Assembly (NCBI RefSeq): GCF_001693775.2
Contig: NZ_MBEW02000010.1
Location: forward strand, 1-55,922
Length of the DNA stretch: 55,922 bases
Direction: 5' to 3'
Source: Criibacterium bergeronii
GTDB lineage: Bacteria; Bacillota; Clostridia; Peptostreptococcales; Filifactoraceae
This document shows positions 27,518-36,756 of the stretch, one piece after another. The first letter of the stretch is position 1. Each line of letters starts with the position of its first letter. The translations under genes and the position numbers were made by a program. The notes beneath the pieces are model-generated. The model saw nothing but the letters and a program-made list of their open reading frames with translations. It was not told the DNA's origin and did not search any database.

Positions 27518-28470
27518 TCTTCATCACCTCCAATCCGCTGTTTTGCAAGTTCGCAATAGTCGGGGTTTAACTCAATGCCGATATAGCGGCGGTTAAGCCG
27601 TTTTGCTACCATGCCCGTCGTGCCGCTGCCGAAAAAGGGGTCAAGGACAATCCCGCCGATGGGACAGCCCGCCAAAATGCACGTTTCCGCAAGTTTCGGC
27701 GGGAACGCTGCGAAATGCCCGCCATGATAGCCGACATTGTTAATCTGCCAAACGTTGCGGCGGCTGCGGACGGGAGAAATCAACTCGTCGGCGTATGCGC
27801 CCTTTTCGCGGGGGCGGTTGATTTTCTGCGGTTGGTTTTGCCCCGGAACAGTAACGTTATACTTATTTCCTTTGCTAACTCCGCTTTTCAGCCGCCCCGC
27901 CGTTGTGGGGGCTATCGGCTCGGCTACTGCTTGCCAATCGTAATAATACTTCTTTGACTTGGTAAGCAGAAACACATATTCATAGCAGCGGGTCGGCCTG
28001 TCCCGCGTGCTTTCCGGCATGGGGTTTGTTTTGTGCCAAATGATAGAACTGCGCAAATACCAACCGTCGCCCCGCAAGGCGAGGGCTACAAGCCACGGAA
28101 TACCAATTAAATCTTTGGGCTTGCAGCCGGGGGCGCGGTGGTTAAACGCCACTTGCTGCCCGTTCCTGCCTTTGGGGTATTTGGGGTCTTGGTGGTCGGC
28201 TTTGCTGCCTGTGCCGCAATAAGTGTCCGCGATATTCAGCCAACAAGTACCCTCCGGCGTAAGCACCCGCTTTACCTCATGGAATACCGCCGTAATACGG
28301 GAAACATATTCCTCCGGCGTTGCTTCCCGTCCGATCTGCCCGTCTGCGCCGTAGTCCCGCAAGGCATAGTAGGGTGGGGACGTTACGCAACAATCAACTG
28401 CATTTTCCGGCAAGGTTTGAAGCACCTGCAAGCTGTCGCCGCAATAGATTTTGTCCATTTCTATCCTCAT
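27514..28470 (-). CDS. DNA (N4/N6) methyltransferase
   Basis: A 318-residue protein with the catalytic motif TSPPYY at residues 30-35 and the SAM-binding motif DPFFGSGTT at about 277-285, i.e. beta-class order. Similar genes lie in the transfer operon of many Tn1549-like ICEs with no cognate nuclease, so it most likely protects the incoming element from restriction. The central region ([20 protein letters not shown]) is typical. N4-cytosine versus N6-adenine cannot be decided from these motifs. It overlaps virB4 and the NlpC gene. Confidence 0.85.
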   Translation of the reverse strand: MRIEMDKIYCGDSLQVLQTLPENAVDCCVTSPPYYALRDYGADGQIGREATPEEYVSRITAVFHEVKRVLTPEGTCWLNIADTYCGTGSKADHQDPKYPKGRNGQQVAFNHRAPGCKPKDLIGIPWLVALALRGDGWYLRSSIIWHKTNPMPESTRDRPTRCYEYVFLLTKSKKYYYDWQAVAEPIAPTTAGRLKSGVSKGNKYNVTVPGQNQPQKINRPREKGAYADELISPVRSRRNVWQINNVGYHGGHFAAFPPKLAETCILAGCPIGGIVLDPFFGSGTTGMVAKRLNRRYIGIELNPDYCELAKQRIGGDED

Positions 28471-30863
28471 GCCGACACCTCGCCGGGTTTGGTCGTCATT
28501 ACACGATAGAGTTCCGTATCTTGCGGGAAACGGTCAATAAAGGGCAAAATCACGTTGCCATAGAAGATAAGCCCCTCGCCCGCGTCGGAATGGGTTACAT
28601 AGGTCATTTGCTGCTGCGAAATGTTAAGCTGCTTTGCAAGGATTTCCCTGTCGCCCTGGGCTTGGTTGAGCATATACACAAAATCGCTGTTTTCAAAAAT
28701 GTTCTCCACCTCGCGGGACGATAACAAATCTTTCACGTTTTGGGTGATACCTGTCGGAATACCGCCCCATTTTCTAAAACGCTTCCAAATCTCAACGCTG
28801 TACGCTGCGGTCTGTTCCTCTTTGAGCAGCAAATGAAACTCGTCGATATAGTACCGCGTCGCCTTGCCTTCGCTGCGGTTTATGGTAACTCTGTTCCAAA
28901 CTTGATCTTGGACAATGAGCATACCGAGTTTTCGTAGCTGGGTGCCGAGTTCTTTAATATCAAAGCAGACAAGGCGGTTGTGAATGTCAACGTTTGTTTG
29001 GTGGTTAAACACGTTCAAACTGCCATTTACATAGAGTTCCAATGCCGACGCGATACGCTGCGCTTCCTTTTCCGGCTGCTTCTTGATTTCATTGTAGAGG
29101 TCGCCCAAAATCGGCATATTCTCCGGCTTCGGGTCTGCAAGGTAGCTGCGGTACACGCTGATAACGGCGCGGTCAATCAAAGTCTTTTCAACCGCTTCCA
29201 GCCCGTTTTTGCCGCCCATAATCAACTCGCAAAAGGAAAGGATAAAATCGCTCTTTAAGGCTATGGGCGTGTCGCCCTCGCTGTAATTGAGGTTTATATC
29301 CATCGGGTTAATGTACTGCGTGCTGTTCTGCGAAACCTTGATAACCTGCCCTTTCAGCCGTTCCACAAGGGGGTAATATTCCGCTTCCGGGTCGCAAATG
29401 ATAATATCGTCTGCGGTAATGAGAAAAGCGTTGGTGATCTCGCGCTTTGCCGAAAAACTCTTGCCGCTGCCGGGTGTGCCGAGTATCAAGCCGTTAGGGT
29501 TCTTCAGCCTTTTCCTGTCGCACAAAATCATGTTATTCGATAATGCGTTTAAGCCGTAATACAACGCTTCGCCGCTTTGGAACAGCTCTTGTACCGTAAA
29601 GGGGACGAAAATGGCGGTGCTGGAAGTCGTCAAGCCCCGCTGGATTTGGATTAGGTTTTCGCCCAATGGGATAGAGGACATAAGCCCCTGTTCCTGCCGG
29701 TAGTCAAGGCGGGTGAGCATACAGTTGTATTTCTGTGCGATACTTGCGGCCTGAAATACGTCGTTGTCCAATTTCTGCTTTGTGTCTGCCACATTCAAAA
29801 CTAACAGCGTAAGCAAAAACATTCGCTCGTTCCGGCTCTGCAAATCCCGCAAAAGGTTTTTCGCTTCGCCGCCGTAGGTGGCAAGGTCGGACGGAATTAT
29901 ATCCATATCGTAGCCGCTGCGGATTGCCTTTTTCTGTTCCTCGATTTTCATACGGTCAAGGTCGGTGATTTTCCGCTTGATCGTCTTGATCGCTTCGTTG
30001 TGGTCGATACTCTGAATGTGCAGATTGACGACAATCCCGTTTTCCGCTTCCATGAAGTCGGCAAGCATACGGTCTGAAAGTTCCGGCGCGGCAATCTGCA
30101 AAAAGGAAACCGCGCCAAACTTCCCGCCCATTTGAAACATTCGCCCGTCGCCAAAACGGAAAGAGGACGGGGCAATAAAGTCTTTGACGGAAAGGCCGCT
30201 TACGGGTAGCCATTCCCACGCAAAGTTGAAGCGTTCCCCGTCCGGGTGGAAAAGCCCATGCAGCACTTCAAGCCGCTGCTTCCCGTCCAATACCCGCGCC
30301 GCCGCGCCGATCACCTTAAAATGGTTGAGGGTGTCCGTTTCGATACGGGCAAGCCGCGCCCGCGCCGATTTAATATCTTTTGCTTCAATGGTAAAGGTGA
30401 GAAACTTTGTCTTGATAAGCCCGTTGTTGCCGCGTTCAAGCTGTGTTTGCAGCATTTCGGTGTATTCGGCTCTGATACTGTCAAAGTCGTCATTCTGTGG
30501 GGCAATCGTGATACTGCTCTTGAAATCCTCCTTGTTCGCATGGCGGCTGATTAAGGAAAGCTGCACACTGATAGAAGCGTCAAAAGAGTTATACATATCG
30601 CAAAGGGCTTCAAAAATGGCGGTCTTGTCGTCCGGCTGCGCAAGCTGATAGTTAATATCTTCAAACTCAATGCACTTGGAATACCGCCCGTTTGCAAGGC
30701 GGCAAATCCCGTCCTTATACATTCGTTCAAACGGTATGCTGTCCTGCGCCGTATGGGGCTTCCCGTCGCCCTTTGACTGCCGGATAAGCGCGTCGATCTG
30801 TTTCTTTTCCTGCCGCGTAAGTTTACGCTTTTTGTTTTGGGTCTTTCCCTTTTCCTTTGACAA
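28467..30863 (-). CDS. virB4: VirB4-like conjugation ATPase
   Basis: A 798-residue protein. Walker [15 protein letters not shown] is at about residue 463, Walker B-type [15 protein letters not shown] follows, and the C-terminal motor motifs include [10 protein letters not shown]. The N-terminal 400 residues are the CagE/TrbE-like portion. It powers assembly and substrate movement in the type IV secretion machine. Its start overlaps the PrgI-like gene. Full length by family standards. Confidence 0.92.
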   Translation of the reverse strand: MSKEKGKTQNKKRKLTRQEKKQIDALIRQSKGDGKPHTAQDSIPFERMYKDGICRLANGRYSKCIEFEDINYQLAQPDDKTAIFEALCDMYNSFDASISVQLSLISRHANKEDFKSSITIAPQNDDFDSIRAEYTEMLQTQLERGNNGLIKTKFLTFTIEAKDIKSARARLARIETDTLNHFKVIGAAARVLDGKQRLEVLHGLFHPDGERFNFAWEWLPVSGLSVKDFIAPSSFRFGDGRMFQMGGKFGAVSFLQIAAPELSDRMLADFMEAENGIVVNLHIQSIDHNEAIKTIKRKITDLDRMKIEEQKKAIRSGYDMDIIPSDLATYGGEAKNLLRDLQSRNERMFLLTLLVLNVADTKQKLDNDVFQAASIAQKYNCMLTRLDYRQEQGLMSSIPLGENLIQIQRGLTTSSTAIFVPFTVQELFQSGEALYYGLNALSNNMILCDRKRLKNPNGLILGTPGSGKSFSAKREITNAFLITADDIIICDPEAEYYPLVERLKGQVIKVSQNSTQYINPMDINLNYSEGDTPIALKSDFILSFCELIMGGKNGLEAVEKTLIDRAVISVYRSYLADPKPENMPILGDLYNEIKKQPEKEAQRIASALELYVNGSLNVFNHQTNVDIHNRLVCFDIKELGTQLRKLGMLIVQDQVWNRVTINRSEGKATRYYIDEFHLLLKEEQTAAYSVEIWKRFRKWGGIPTGITQNVKDLLSSREVENIFENSDFVYMLNQAQGDREILAKQLNISQQQMTYVTHSDAGEGLIFYGNVILPFIDRFPQDTELYRVMTTKPGEVSA

Positions 30864-31215
30864 TCGCCCGTACCTCCTTATCTAATCGCTCCTGCCGCGC
30901 AAGGGCGGTATAAAAATTGTTGGTCTGATAAGGTCGCTCTTTGGGGCGAAGAAACTTCACTTCCACAAATTGCCGTATAATCACTTCCAGCGGTTGCCCG
31001 TTCTTCTCGTACATAGCGAGTAGGAACATGGGCAGCATGGCAAGCACCATGCACAAAGCCGCCGTTGTCGTTCCCGCGCTGTCCTTTGTCAAAAAGAATA
31101 GCGGTAGCCCGATAGCCACCGCCGCGCCGAAACAGAGTAATTGTCTTTTGGTAAGGTTGAACATTACCTTGCTCTTGATTTTGGTTAAATCCTTTGGGAC
31201 GGTTACATACGCCAT
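30823..31215 (-). CDS. PrgI-family membrane protein
   Basis: A 130-residue protein starting MAYVTVPKDLTKIKSKVMFN, with two adjacent membrane helices (LLCFGAAVAIGLPLFFLTKD, then ALCMVLAMLPMFLLAMYEKN) and a basic tail. PrgI proteins occur directly upstream of virB4 in Gram-positive conjugation systems and are VirB3-like pore components. AAAGGAGG places the start at 31215; the longer frame to 31335 lies inside the methylase gene. It overlaps virB4 by 41 bases. Confidence 0.88.
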   Translation of the reverse strand: MAYVTVPKDLTKIKSKVMFNLTKRQLLCFGAAVAIGLPLFFLTKDSAGTTTAALCMVLAMLPMFLLAMYEKNGQPLEVIIRQFVEVKFLRPKERPYQTNNFYTALARQERLDKEVRAIVKGKGKDPKQKA

Positions 31216-31216
31216 T

Positions 31217-31765
31217 TCAAACCTCCTTTCCGGCAAACCGTATGTCGCTTTTGATTTCATTTCCCCATACGTCCCAACCAGGGGTATGCTGCCTTGCAAA
31301 CAGTTCAATACGCGGTAGGTCGCCCATAAGGGCAAGTATCTTTTCCCGCGTTATATCCGGCTTTTTGCTGTGCTGCTCAACAGGGGAAATAATAAATTGA
31401 TGTACCTTGTTTGATTGTCGCTTCGGGTGTCCTTTGGTAGCAAGCAAGCAGATTTCCGCATTTCCTCGCGTCCAAAAGCCCAAGCCATAAAACCAAGTGG
31501 GCGATTTCCGATTTTGCTTTAACCATACAAAGGCAACGGATTTATAGGTAAATCCCCAAGCCTTGATTAACTGCAACGCTTCTTTAAGCTGCGGGAACGT
31601 CGCCCATAGGAATAAAATACAGTCCTTATCCGCAATTTCTTTGACGGGTAAAGCGCAAAGTTCCTCAATACTCATAGTGGGATAGTGCTTTTCCGCTGCG
31701 CCCTGTACCTTGCTTCTCGCGTATCTCCAAGGGGGATCGGCGTAAATGATTTTGTATTTCTTCAT
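31217..31765 (-). CDS. MT-A70-family DNA/RNA adenine methyltransferase
   Basis: A 182-residue protein with the catalytic motif DPPW at residues 10-13 (KIIYADPPWRYARSK) and the typical YYPTMS-like and WATFPQL segments. Family members make N6-methyladenine. Its position inside the pore operon, between VirB6 and PrgI, indicates element service, most likely antirestriction. AAGGGGG supports the ATG at 31765. It is a second methylase alongside that at 27514. Confidence 0.85.
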   Translation of the reverse strand: MKKYKIIYADPPWRYARSKVQGAAEKHYPTMSIEELCALPVKEIADKDCILFLWATFPQLKEALQLIKAWGFTYKSVAFVWLKQNRKSPTWFYGLGFWTRGNAEICLLATKGHPKRQSNKVHQFIISPVEQHSKKPDITREKILALMGDLPRIELFARQHTPGWDVWGNEIKSDIRFAGKEV

Positions 31766-31775
31766 CTGCACCCCC

Positions 31776-32639
31776 TTAATGCGCGCTGAATACGGATTTT
31801 GCAAGGCTTCCCGTTTTGAAAAGCGTAAAACACAAGAGGACGGTATAGCCCATGCAAGACCAGATCGCGCCGGATATGTCATCGGTTGCTGCGATTGTCT
31901 GTATCAAAACCGCATAAATACCGACGCACACAAGAATTAGAAAAGCCTGAAAACCGAGGGCAAGCAAGGATTTTAAGTAGTTCTGTCCCATGCCGCCCCA
32001 TTCACGATTTACCATTGTCGCAACGGGGATAGGGGCGATACTCGTTACAAGGTATATTTCAATCATGCGCCCGTACACCACCAGCATGATACAGATAGAC
32101 AACGCTTTCATGGTAAGCCCCACAAAGAGTGATTGAAACCATAGCCCCAAAAGCCCGCCGACGCTCATAGCGTCCAGCTTTGCTTCTATATCGGTGATAA
32201 CGGTTGCAATATCTATGCTTGTGTCGGATATGATAACGCCCGCGCTGTCGTTGACGACGCTCTGTGTAATGTCAAATACGCCCATGACGATGTTCCAAGT
32301 ATTTGTTACCAGCAGCACCGCAACAAAGGTTTTGAAAATCCACTTGAAGAAAATCCAAGTGTCGAGATCGTGCAGATTGTTTTTCTCAATTACAAGCTGG
32401 ATTAGTTCGTAGCACATGACAAAGGTAATGATAACGCCCGCAATCGGCACAATGACGTTTTCCGATAGGCTGCGTATCATATTGAATATGCCCGCGTTCC
32501 ACCCGGCGGGGGTTGTGCCGACTTGCGTTGCGATTTCTCCAACCTCTGTATTTACGCTGTCGAACAGCCCGGAGAGATTAGAGAGTATTCCGTCTGTCAA
32601 AATGCCGCGAAACCAATCTTCAATCATCTGCCATATCAA
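31776..32639 (-). CDS. VirB6/TrbL-like polytopic membrane protein
   Basis: A 287-residue protein with about six membrane helices (IVPIAGVIITFVMCYELIQL; TFVAVLLVTNTWNIVMGVFD; ALSICIMLVVYGRMIEIYLV; LGFQAFLILVCVGIYAVLIQ). The N-terminus MIWQMIEDWFRGILTDGILS has the same plan as the partial protein at the right end of this window, confirming the same operon order. It is a core inner-membrane component of the conjugation pore. Confidence 0.87.
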   Translation of the reverse strand: MIWQMIEDWFRGILTDGILSNLSGLFDSVNTEVGEIATQVGTTPAGWNAGIFNMIRSLSENVIVPIAGVIITFVMCYELIQLVIEKNNLHDLDTWIFFKWIFKTFVAVLLVTNTWNIVMGVFDITQSVVNDSAGVIISDTSIDIATVITDIEAKLDAMSVGGLLGLWFQSLFVGLTMKALSICIMLVVYGRMIEIYLVTSIAPIPVATMVNREWGGMGQNYLKSLLALGFQAFLILVCVGIYAVLIQTIAATDDISGAIWSCMGYTVLLCFTLFKTGSLAKSVFSAH

Positions 32640-32712
32640 AAGCTAATCCCTCCTTTCCCGCGCCCTCCCGCGTGAAGCGGGAGAGCGCGGCGGGTAGTGT
32701 TAGTTTGTGGCA

Positions 32713-32928
32713 TTATCCAAACAGGCCGGAGAGCAGCGGGACAAGGGTAAGGCCGATAAGGGCAACGCCGCCGCCCGCCATCAACTGTTTCATGCCCTGC
32801 GACTTCGCGCCGGGGTTATCGTTGCCGTACCCCTCCATGAGGTTAATGCCGCCCCAAATGCCAAGTCCTGCGCCAAGCGCGATTACCAAAGTCTGCAATA
32901 CGTCAACTGCGCTGTTGAAAAAATCCAT
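32713..32928 (-). CDS. Maff2-family small membrane protein (intact)
   Basis: A 71-residue protein with two hydrophobic helices around the conserved loop EGYGNDNPGAKSQGMKQLMA. Maff2 proteins lie before the VirB6-like gene in Tn1549-like operons and resemble VirB2-type pilins. This intact copy shows what the interrupted host gene at the window edges should look like: the host gene is cut right after NPGA in the loop. Confidence 0.85.
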   Translation of the reverse strand: MDFFNSAVDVLQTLVIALGAGLGIWGGINLMEGYGNDNPGAKSQGMKQLMAGGGVALIGLTLVPLLSGLFG

Positions 32929-32995
32929 ATAAACCTCGCTTTCTGCCGCTAAAACGGCTCAAAAAATGTTGTTGGAAATAAAAATGCCGCCGTTT

Positions 32996-34777
32996 TTATT
33001 CGGCGGCTGCGTCCTCGTCGGACAAATCTATTTCGTATATGTCAAAGGGTTCGTCGGGCTTTACGATTGCCGGACGGGTGGACATATACCGTTCAACGTC
33101 AAAAGCGTTTTTCTTGTCGAAGTCGGAAAGGTATTTGTAGTTCGGGTGCTGCGTTATATCGTACTTATCGCTGAAAAAGGGGCGCACGCCGCGCAACTGC
33201 AAAATACATTTTCCTCCGTCCATAACTGCGATTTCGTCCTGTGTCATCAACTCCTTTCCCAATTTCTGATAATTGAGGCCATGAGAAACCTGCGTGCCGC
33301 GATTTTCGGAAGTGTTGAAACTGTCGATTGTTTCACGTCCCAAGTTCTCCGAAATATCCTTTGCATTTTTCCCGCGCCCTCCCAAAAACAAGGTGCTGTC
33401 GGCATTGTCAAGTATGATTTCTGCCGCGTCCTTGTAAATGGCTTTTAGCTGGCTCTGCGATTGCAGAATGATAGAAGCCGAGATTTCCCGGCTGCGGATT
33501 GTGGCAATCAATTTTTCAAACTGCGGGATTTGTCCAATGTTTGCAAACTCGTCTAACAGGCAGCGAACATGAACCGGCAGCTTGCCGCCGTATTCGTCGT
33601 CGGCCTTGTCGCACAAGAGATTAAATAACTGCGATTGCAGCATAGCGATAACAAAATTAAACGTGCTGTCCGTATCGCTCATAATCAAAAACAAAGCTGT
33701 TTTTCTGTCGCCTAACGTGTCAAGTTCTAATTCGTCGTAGGACATAAGATCGCGCAATTCCTTTATATCAAAAGGAGCGAGCCTCGCACCGCAAGAAATG
33801 AGGATTGATTTTGCGGTTTTGCCCGCCGCCAATTTATATTTTCGGTACTGCTTCACCGCGAAATGGTCGGGGTCGCGTTCTTCCAAGTCGGCAAACAGCA
33901 AATCGACGGGGCTTTGATATTCCTCGTCGTCCTCGCGGGCTTCGCTGGCGTTGATAAGTTCCAACAGGGTAATAAAGTTCATTTCCTCGGCGGGGGCTTC
34001 GTACCAGATGTAGCCCACCAACGCGCAATACAAAAGCCGTTCTGCCTTTACCCAAAAATCCTCCGCGCTTTTTTCTCCCTCACCTTTGGTATTCGCTATC
34101 AACGTATTTACCAGCTTCAAAATATCTTTCTCGCTGCGGATATACACAAAGGGGTTGTAGTGCATAGATTTTTTGAAGTTAATCGTATTCAGTACCTTAA
34201 TGCGGTAGCCCGCCCGTTGCAGCAGCTTCCCGCACTCAATCAAAACCGTACCTTTCGGGTCGGTTAAGACGTAAGAGGAATGAAGCTGCATTAGATTAGG
34301 TTTGACAAAAAATCTTGTTTTTCCGCTGCCGCTGCCGCCGATCACGACGACGTTCTTATTTCTCGCGTACTTCGGCTGCTTCGGGCGGCTGTTCATGGTA
34401 AGCCGTTCCGTCTGCGTCAAAATGATGTTGTTTTGGAAATCCGGGTCTATGTAGGGCTTTATATCTTCGGCGTTTCCCCATCGGGCAGAGCCGTACTCCG
34501 CGCCCTTGCGGTATTTCTTCGCGTTTTTCCCTTTGACATAGACTATCAAGCGGATAATCACCGCACCGACAATGCCGACAAGCAAATCCAACGGGTAAAC
34601 GCTCGGCAAGGCGTTTTCAAAGGCTGCGGAAAATCCTTGTGTGATATTCAGTATCTTTGCAGAAATATCCGCGCCGGGGGCAAGCCGCACCGCCTGTCCG
34701 ACTTTATCAAAGAGATAGACAAAGAACACATAGGGGATATTCGGAAGTATCAGCTTTTTGTAGTTGATCTGCTTCAT
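32996..34777 (-). CDS. virD4: VirD4-like type IV coupling protein
   Basis: A 593-residue protein. Two N-terminal membrane helices are followed by a TraG/VirD4 ATPase. Walker A GGSGSGKTRFFVKP is near residue 146; Walker B LLDEFANIGQIPQFEKLIAT is near 407. It recruits the relaxase-DNA complex to the pore. Its start overlaps the PcfB-like gene, its usual partner. Full length. Confidence 0.92.
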   Translation of the reverse strand: MKQINYKKLILPNIPYVFFVYLFDKVGQAVRLAPGADISAKILNITQGFSAAFENALPSVYPLDLLVGIVGAVIIRLIVYVKGKNAKKYRKGAEYGSARWGNAEDIKPYIDPDFQNNIILTQTERLTMNSRPKQPKYARNKNVVVIGGSGSGKTRFFVKPNLMQLHSSYVLTDPKGTVLIECGKLLQRAGYRIKVLNTINFKKSMHYNPFVYIRSEKDILKLVNTLIANTKGEGEKSAEDFWVKAERLLYCALVGYIWYEAPAEEMNFITLLELINASEAREDDEEYQSPVDLLFADLEERDPDHFAVKQYRKYKLAAGKTAKSILISCGARLAPFDIKELRDLMSYDELELDTLGDRKTALFLIMSDTDSTFNFVIAMLQSQLFNLLCDKADDEYGGKLPVHVRCLLDEFANIGQIPQFEKLIATIRSREISASIILQSQSQLKAIYKDAAEIILDNADSTLFLGGRGKNAKDISENLGRETIDSFNTSENRGTQVSHGLNYQKLGKELMTQDEIAVMDGGKCILQLRGVRPFFSDKYDITQHPNYKYLSDFDKKNAFDVERYMSTRPAIVKPDEPFDIYEIDLSDEDAAAE

Positions 34778-35247
34778 ATCTCGCGCCCCCTGTCCATTTT
34801 CTTTACCTTGTCGCGGGCGGCGTTAAGCTGCTTCGCCTTGTCCTTTGCAGCGGCAAGGGCTTTGCGGATAGAGGGCTTTTTCTCCCGGTTCAGCTTCTTT
34901 GCGGAAAACTCTTGAAACGCTGCGGTCATAACGTCCGCGTCCCGGCCTTTGAAAAACACAAGGTAACGGGTCTGCTCGCCCTTAACCTTTTTTAGCGAAA
35001 AATCTATGTTGTATTTCTTCGCCGTACTCTCAAAGGCTTTAATATTGCTGTCGGTGATCTCGATGTTGGAAACACCCGCGTTCTGCTTCATAAGCTGCCG
35101 CATGGTCTGTTTCCCATGCGCGGGTTTGCTTTTCTGCTCCAAAAACTTTTGGATTGCTTTCTGTAACGCCTGTTCGGTAAGCCGCGCCGCGCCTTTTCCC
35201 ACTTTGACGTATAGGGCAATCGTTTTTTGGGTTACTTCCTCCTGCAA
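34774..35247 (-). CDS. PcfB-family (DUF3801) conjugation protein
   Basis: A 157-residue protein with a conserved central domain (GVSNIEITDSNIKAFESTAK, FSLKKVKGEQTRYLVFFKGR) and a basic C-terminus ending DRGREI. PcfB-like proteins belong to the relaxosome or coupling step and precede virD4. A low-GC relative of similar plan, ending DMTREI, is encoded at 50995-51522. Confidence 0.82.
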   Translation of the reverse strand: MQEEVTQKTIALYVKVGKGAARLTEQALQKAIQKFLEQKSKPAHGKQTMRQLMKQNAGVSNIEITDSNIKAFESTAKKYNIDFSLKKVKGEQTRYLVFFKGRDADVMTAAFQEFSAKKLNREKKPSIRKALAAAKDKAKQLNAARDKVKKMDRGREI

Positions 35248-35283
35248 GGTATCAACTCCTTTCCCGGTAAAGTGCGGCTATGC

Positions 35284-36228
35284 TCATTCGCCGCCGTATA
35301 AGTCGTGATTGACAAGGGCGGTATAGTAGCTGTCAATGGTACTCGGCGCGTTGAACAGCACCGCTTTTAGATACTGCTTGATGTTGCGCACTTTGGTTGT
35401 GTTCTCCCTCATGCAATCCAAAACAAACTCAATATGGCTGCTGTTCAGCTTCAAAAACTTGGATTTCACCAATTCGGCGGGGTAGTCGTCCCCGGCAATA
35501 CGGATTGTCTTTCGGGCTGTGCAGACGGTTTCCAGCATAAGGTCAACAATCTCGTCCAAACGGTCTTTGTCAATTTTGCAGTTTTGAATGAGATGGTCGT
35601 ATTCGATATTGTCCTTGATAATCTCCCTGTAAATCTCTACTGCGCTATTGCTTTTCGCTTCCGTTCTTTTCCTTTCCGGCGGCGTAGCCGCTTCGCCATG
35701 CGCAAAGGGCAAGGGGTTTAGGGAATGGAAAGGAATGGAATCGGTACTTGATAAATCAGTAATTGATTGTTCTTTACTTAATATATCTTTATTTAATTGC
35801 GTTGGATTTTCCAACGTAGGTTTTTCCTGCGTAGGTTTTTCCAACGTTGGATTATCCAATGTTGGATTTTCCAATGTAGGTAAATCCAATATAGGCGGCT
35901 GTCCGCCGCTGGTAGCTGCTTCCGGCTCTCGCGGCTGCGGCTGCTCGTATATGACGTAATCTGCGCCCCGCAAGCGTCCCTTTTCGTCGCGCTCCCGGCT
36001 GCGCACGATATATCCGGCTTTTTCGAGTTCCTTTACCGCTTCGCGGATTGCGTCGATCTTCTCCCGGTTGATATGGGATAAGCCCGCAAGGGTATAATCC
36101 CAATCTTCGGGCAGCGAAAGCATTTGCGACAACAAGCCCTTTGCCTTTAAGGACAATTCCTTGTTTCGCAAGTGGTGGTTGCTCATAACGGTATATCCCG
36201 TATTTCGCTCCACTCTGAAAACTGCCAT
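35284..36228 (-). CDS. Replication initiator/helix-turn-helix protein with repeat linker
   Basis: A 314-residue protein. An N-terminal winged helix (TGYTVMSNHHLRNKELSLKA) is of the replication-initiator/RepA_N-like type found at the start of Tn1549 operons. A linker holds repeated PTLEN/PTQEK units at about 113-142. The C-terminal DUF6017-like domain follows (SAVEIYREIIKDNIEYDHLI ... YYTALVNHDLYGGE). The linker is encoded by six tandem 15-base palindromic repeats (35801-35890) that could be replication iterons. It likely starts autonomous replication of the excised circle. Confidence 0.8.
   Translation of the reverse strand: MAVFRVERNTGYTVMSNHHLRNKELSLKAKGLLSQMLSLPEDWDYTLAGLSHINREKIDAIREAVKELEKAGYIVRSRERDEKGRLRGADYVIYEQPQPREPEAATSGGQPPILDLPTLENPTLDNPTLEKPTQEKPTLENPTQLNKDILSKEQSITDLSSTDSIPFHSLNPLPFAHGEAATPPERKRTEAKSNSAVEIYREIIKDNIEYDHLIQNCKIDKDRLDEIVDLMLETVCTARKTIRIAGDDYPAELVKSKFLKLNSSHIEFVLDCMRENTTKVRNIKQYLKAVLFNAPSTIDSYYTALVNHDLYGGE
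35801..35890 (-). repeat. Six tandem 15-base palindromic repeats inside rep gene
   Basis: Contiguous 15-base units start at 35801, 35816, 35831, 35846, 35861 and 35876, consensus GTTGGATTTTCCAAC (each close to GTTGGA-TTT-TCCAAC). They code for the five-residue PTLEN-type repeats, so reading frame is kept. Iterons inside rep genes are known for RepA_N-type plasmids; the palindromic form supports protein binding. Confidence 0.85.
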
Positions 36229-36356
36229 ATTTCCTCACTTCCTCTCTTGGTATGCGTGGACAATTAGAAAGCCGTTTTCGGCTGTTTTGGTATTGCAATA
36301 TGCCCTTTGCCGTTTTCGCGTCTGCAAAGCCGCATGGCACAAGGGCTTTTGCCCGT

Positions 36357-36575
36357 CTATTTGTCCATGCTGGCGTGCGTTTTCCGCGTCCTTTTGCCGG
36401 GGCAATAGGGACACTCTTTGAAAACGCAAAACTCATATTTCCACCCGGGGCGGTAGAAACGGCAAGTGCCGCAATCTTCATCATCTCCGGCACAACCGGA
36501 TTGATAGCGGTCAAATCCCGGCTTCTGCTGCATGAGCAATTCAAACGCCCGCTGCTTGCCCTTTGTGAAATACAT
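36357..36575 (-). CDS. Small Cys-rich protein near element C right end
   Basis: A 72-residue protein (MYFTKGKQRAFELLMQQKPG...) with cysteines in CAGDDEDCGTCRFYRP and CVFKECPYCPGK, likely binding zinc. Similar small proteins sit before the replication gene in Tn1549-like ICEs. GGAGG precedes the ATG at 36575, with slightly long spacing. It is the first gene of the leftward operon; a strong hairpin lies just upstream. Function unknown. Confidence 0.65.
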   Translation of the reverse strand: MYFTKGKQRAFELLMQQKPGFDRYQSGCAGDDEDCGTCRFYRPGWKYEFCVFKECPYCPGKRTRKTHASMDK

Positions 36576-36604
36576 TCCGGCTGCACCTCCTTTCCTGCGG
36601 GCAT

Positions 36605-36654
36605 AAAAAAACGGCGTTACTTTCTCCCCCAAAGGGGTTAAGGTAACGCCGTTT
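36605..36654 (-). terminator. Hairpin at right end of element C
   Basis: AAACGGCGTTAC (36609-36620) and GTAACGCCGTTT (36643-36654) are perfect 12-base arms. On the minus strand a run of seven Ts follows. It would stop transcription entering element C from the right, or act as an attenuator for the leftward operon. Confidence 0.75.
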
Positions 36655-36756
36655 GTGTGCGTATTCAGTTTTTAACACATTCCCTGTCTATCCGCTGTCC
36701 GCAAAACCATTGATTTTATTAGCTTTTTGCCGCTATCGCTATCACACCTCATTATT

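Noticed and set aside
35801-35890. Possible CRISPR array
   Set aside because: Units are contiguous 15-base repeats without spacers and lie within a coding frame.
36653-36756. N-terminal extension of the recombinase frame at 36653
   Set aside because: This stretch is the right end of element C; the real N-terminus is at 9994-10178.
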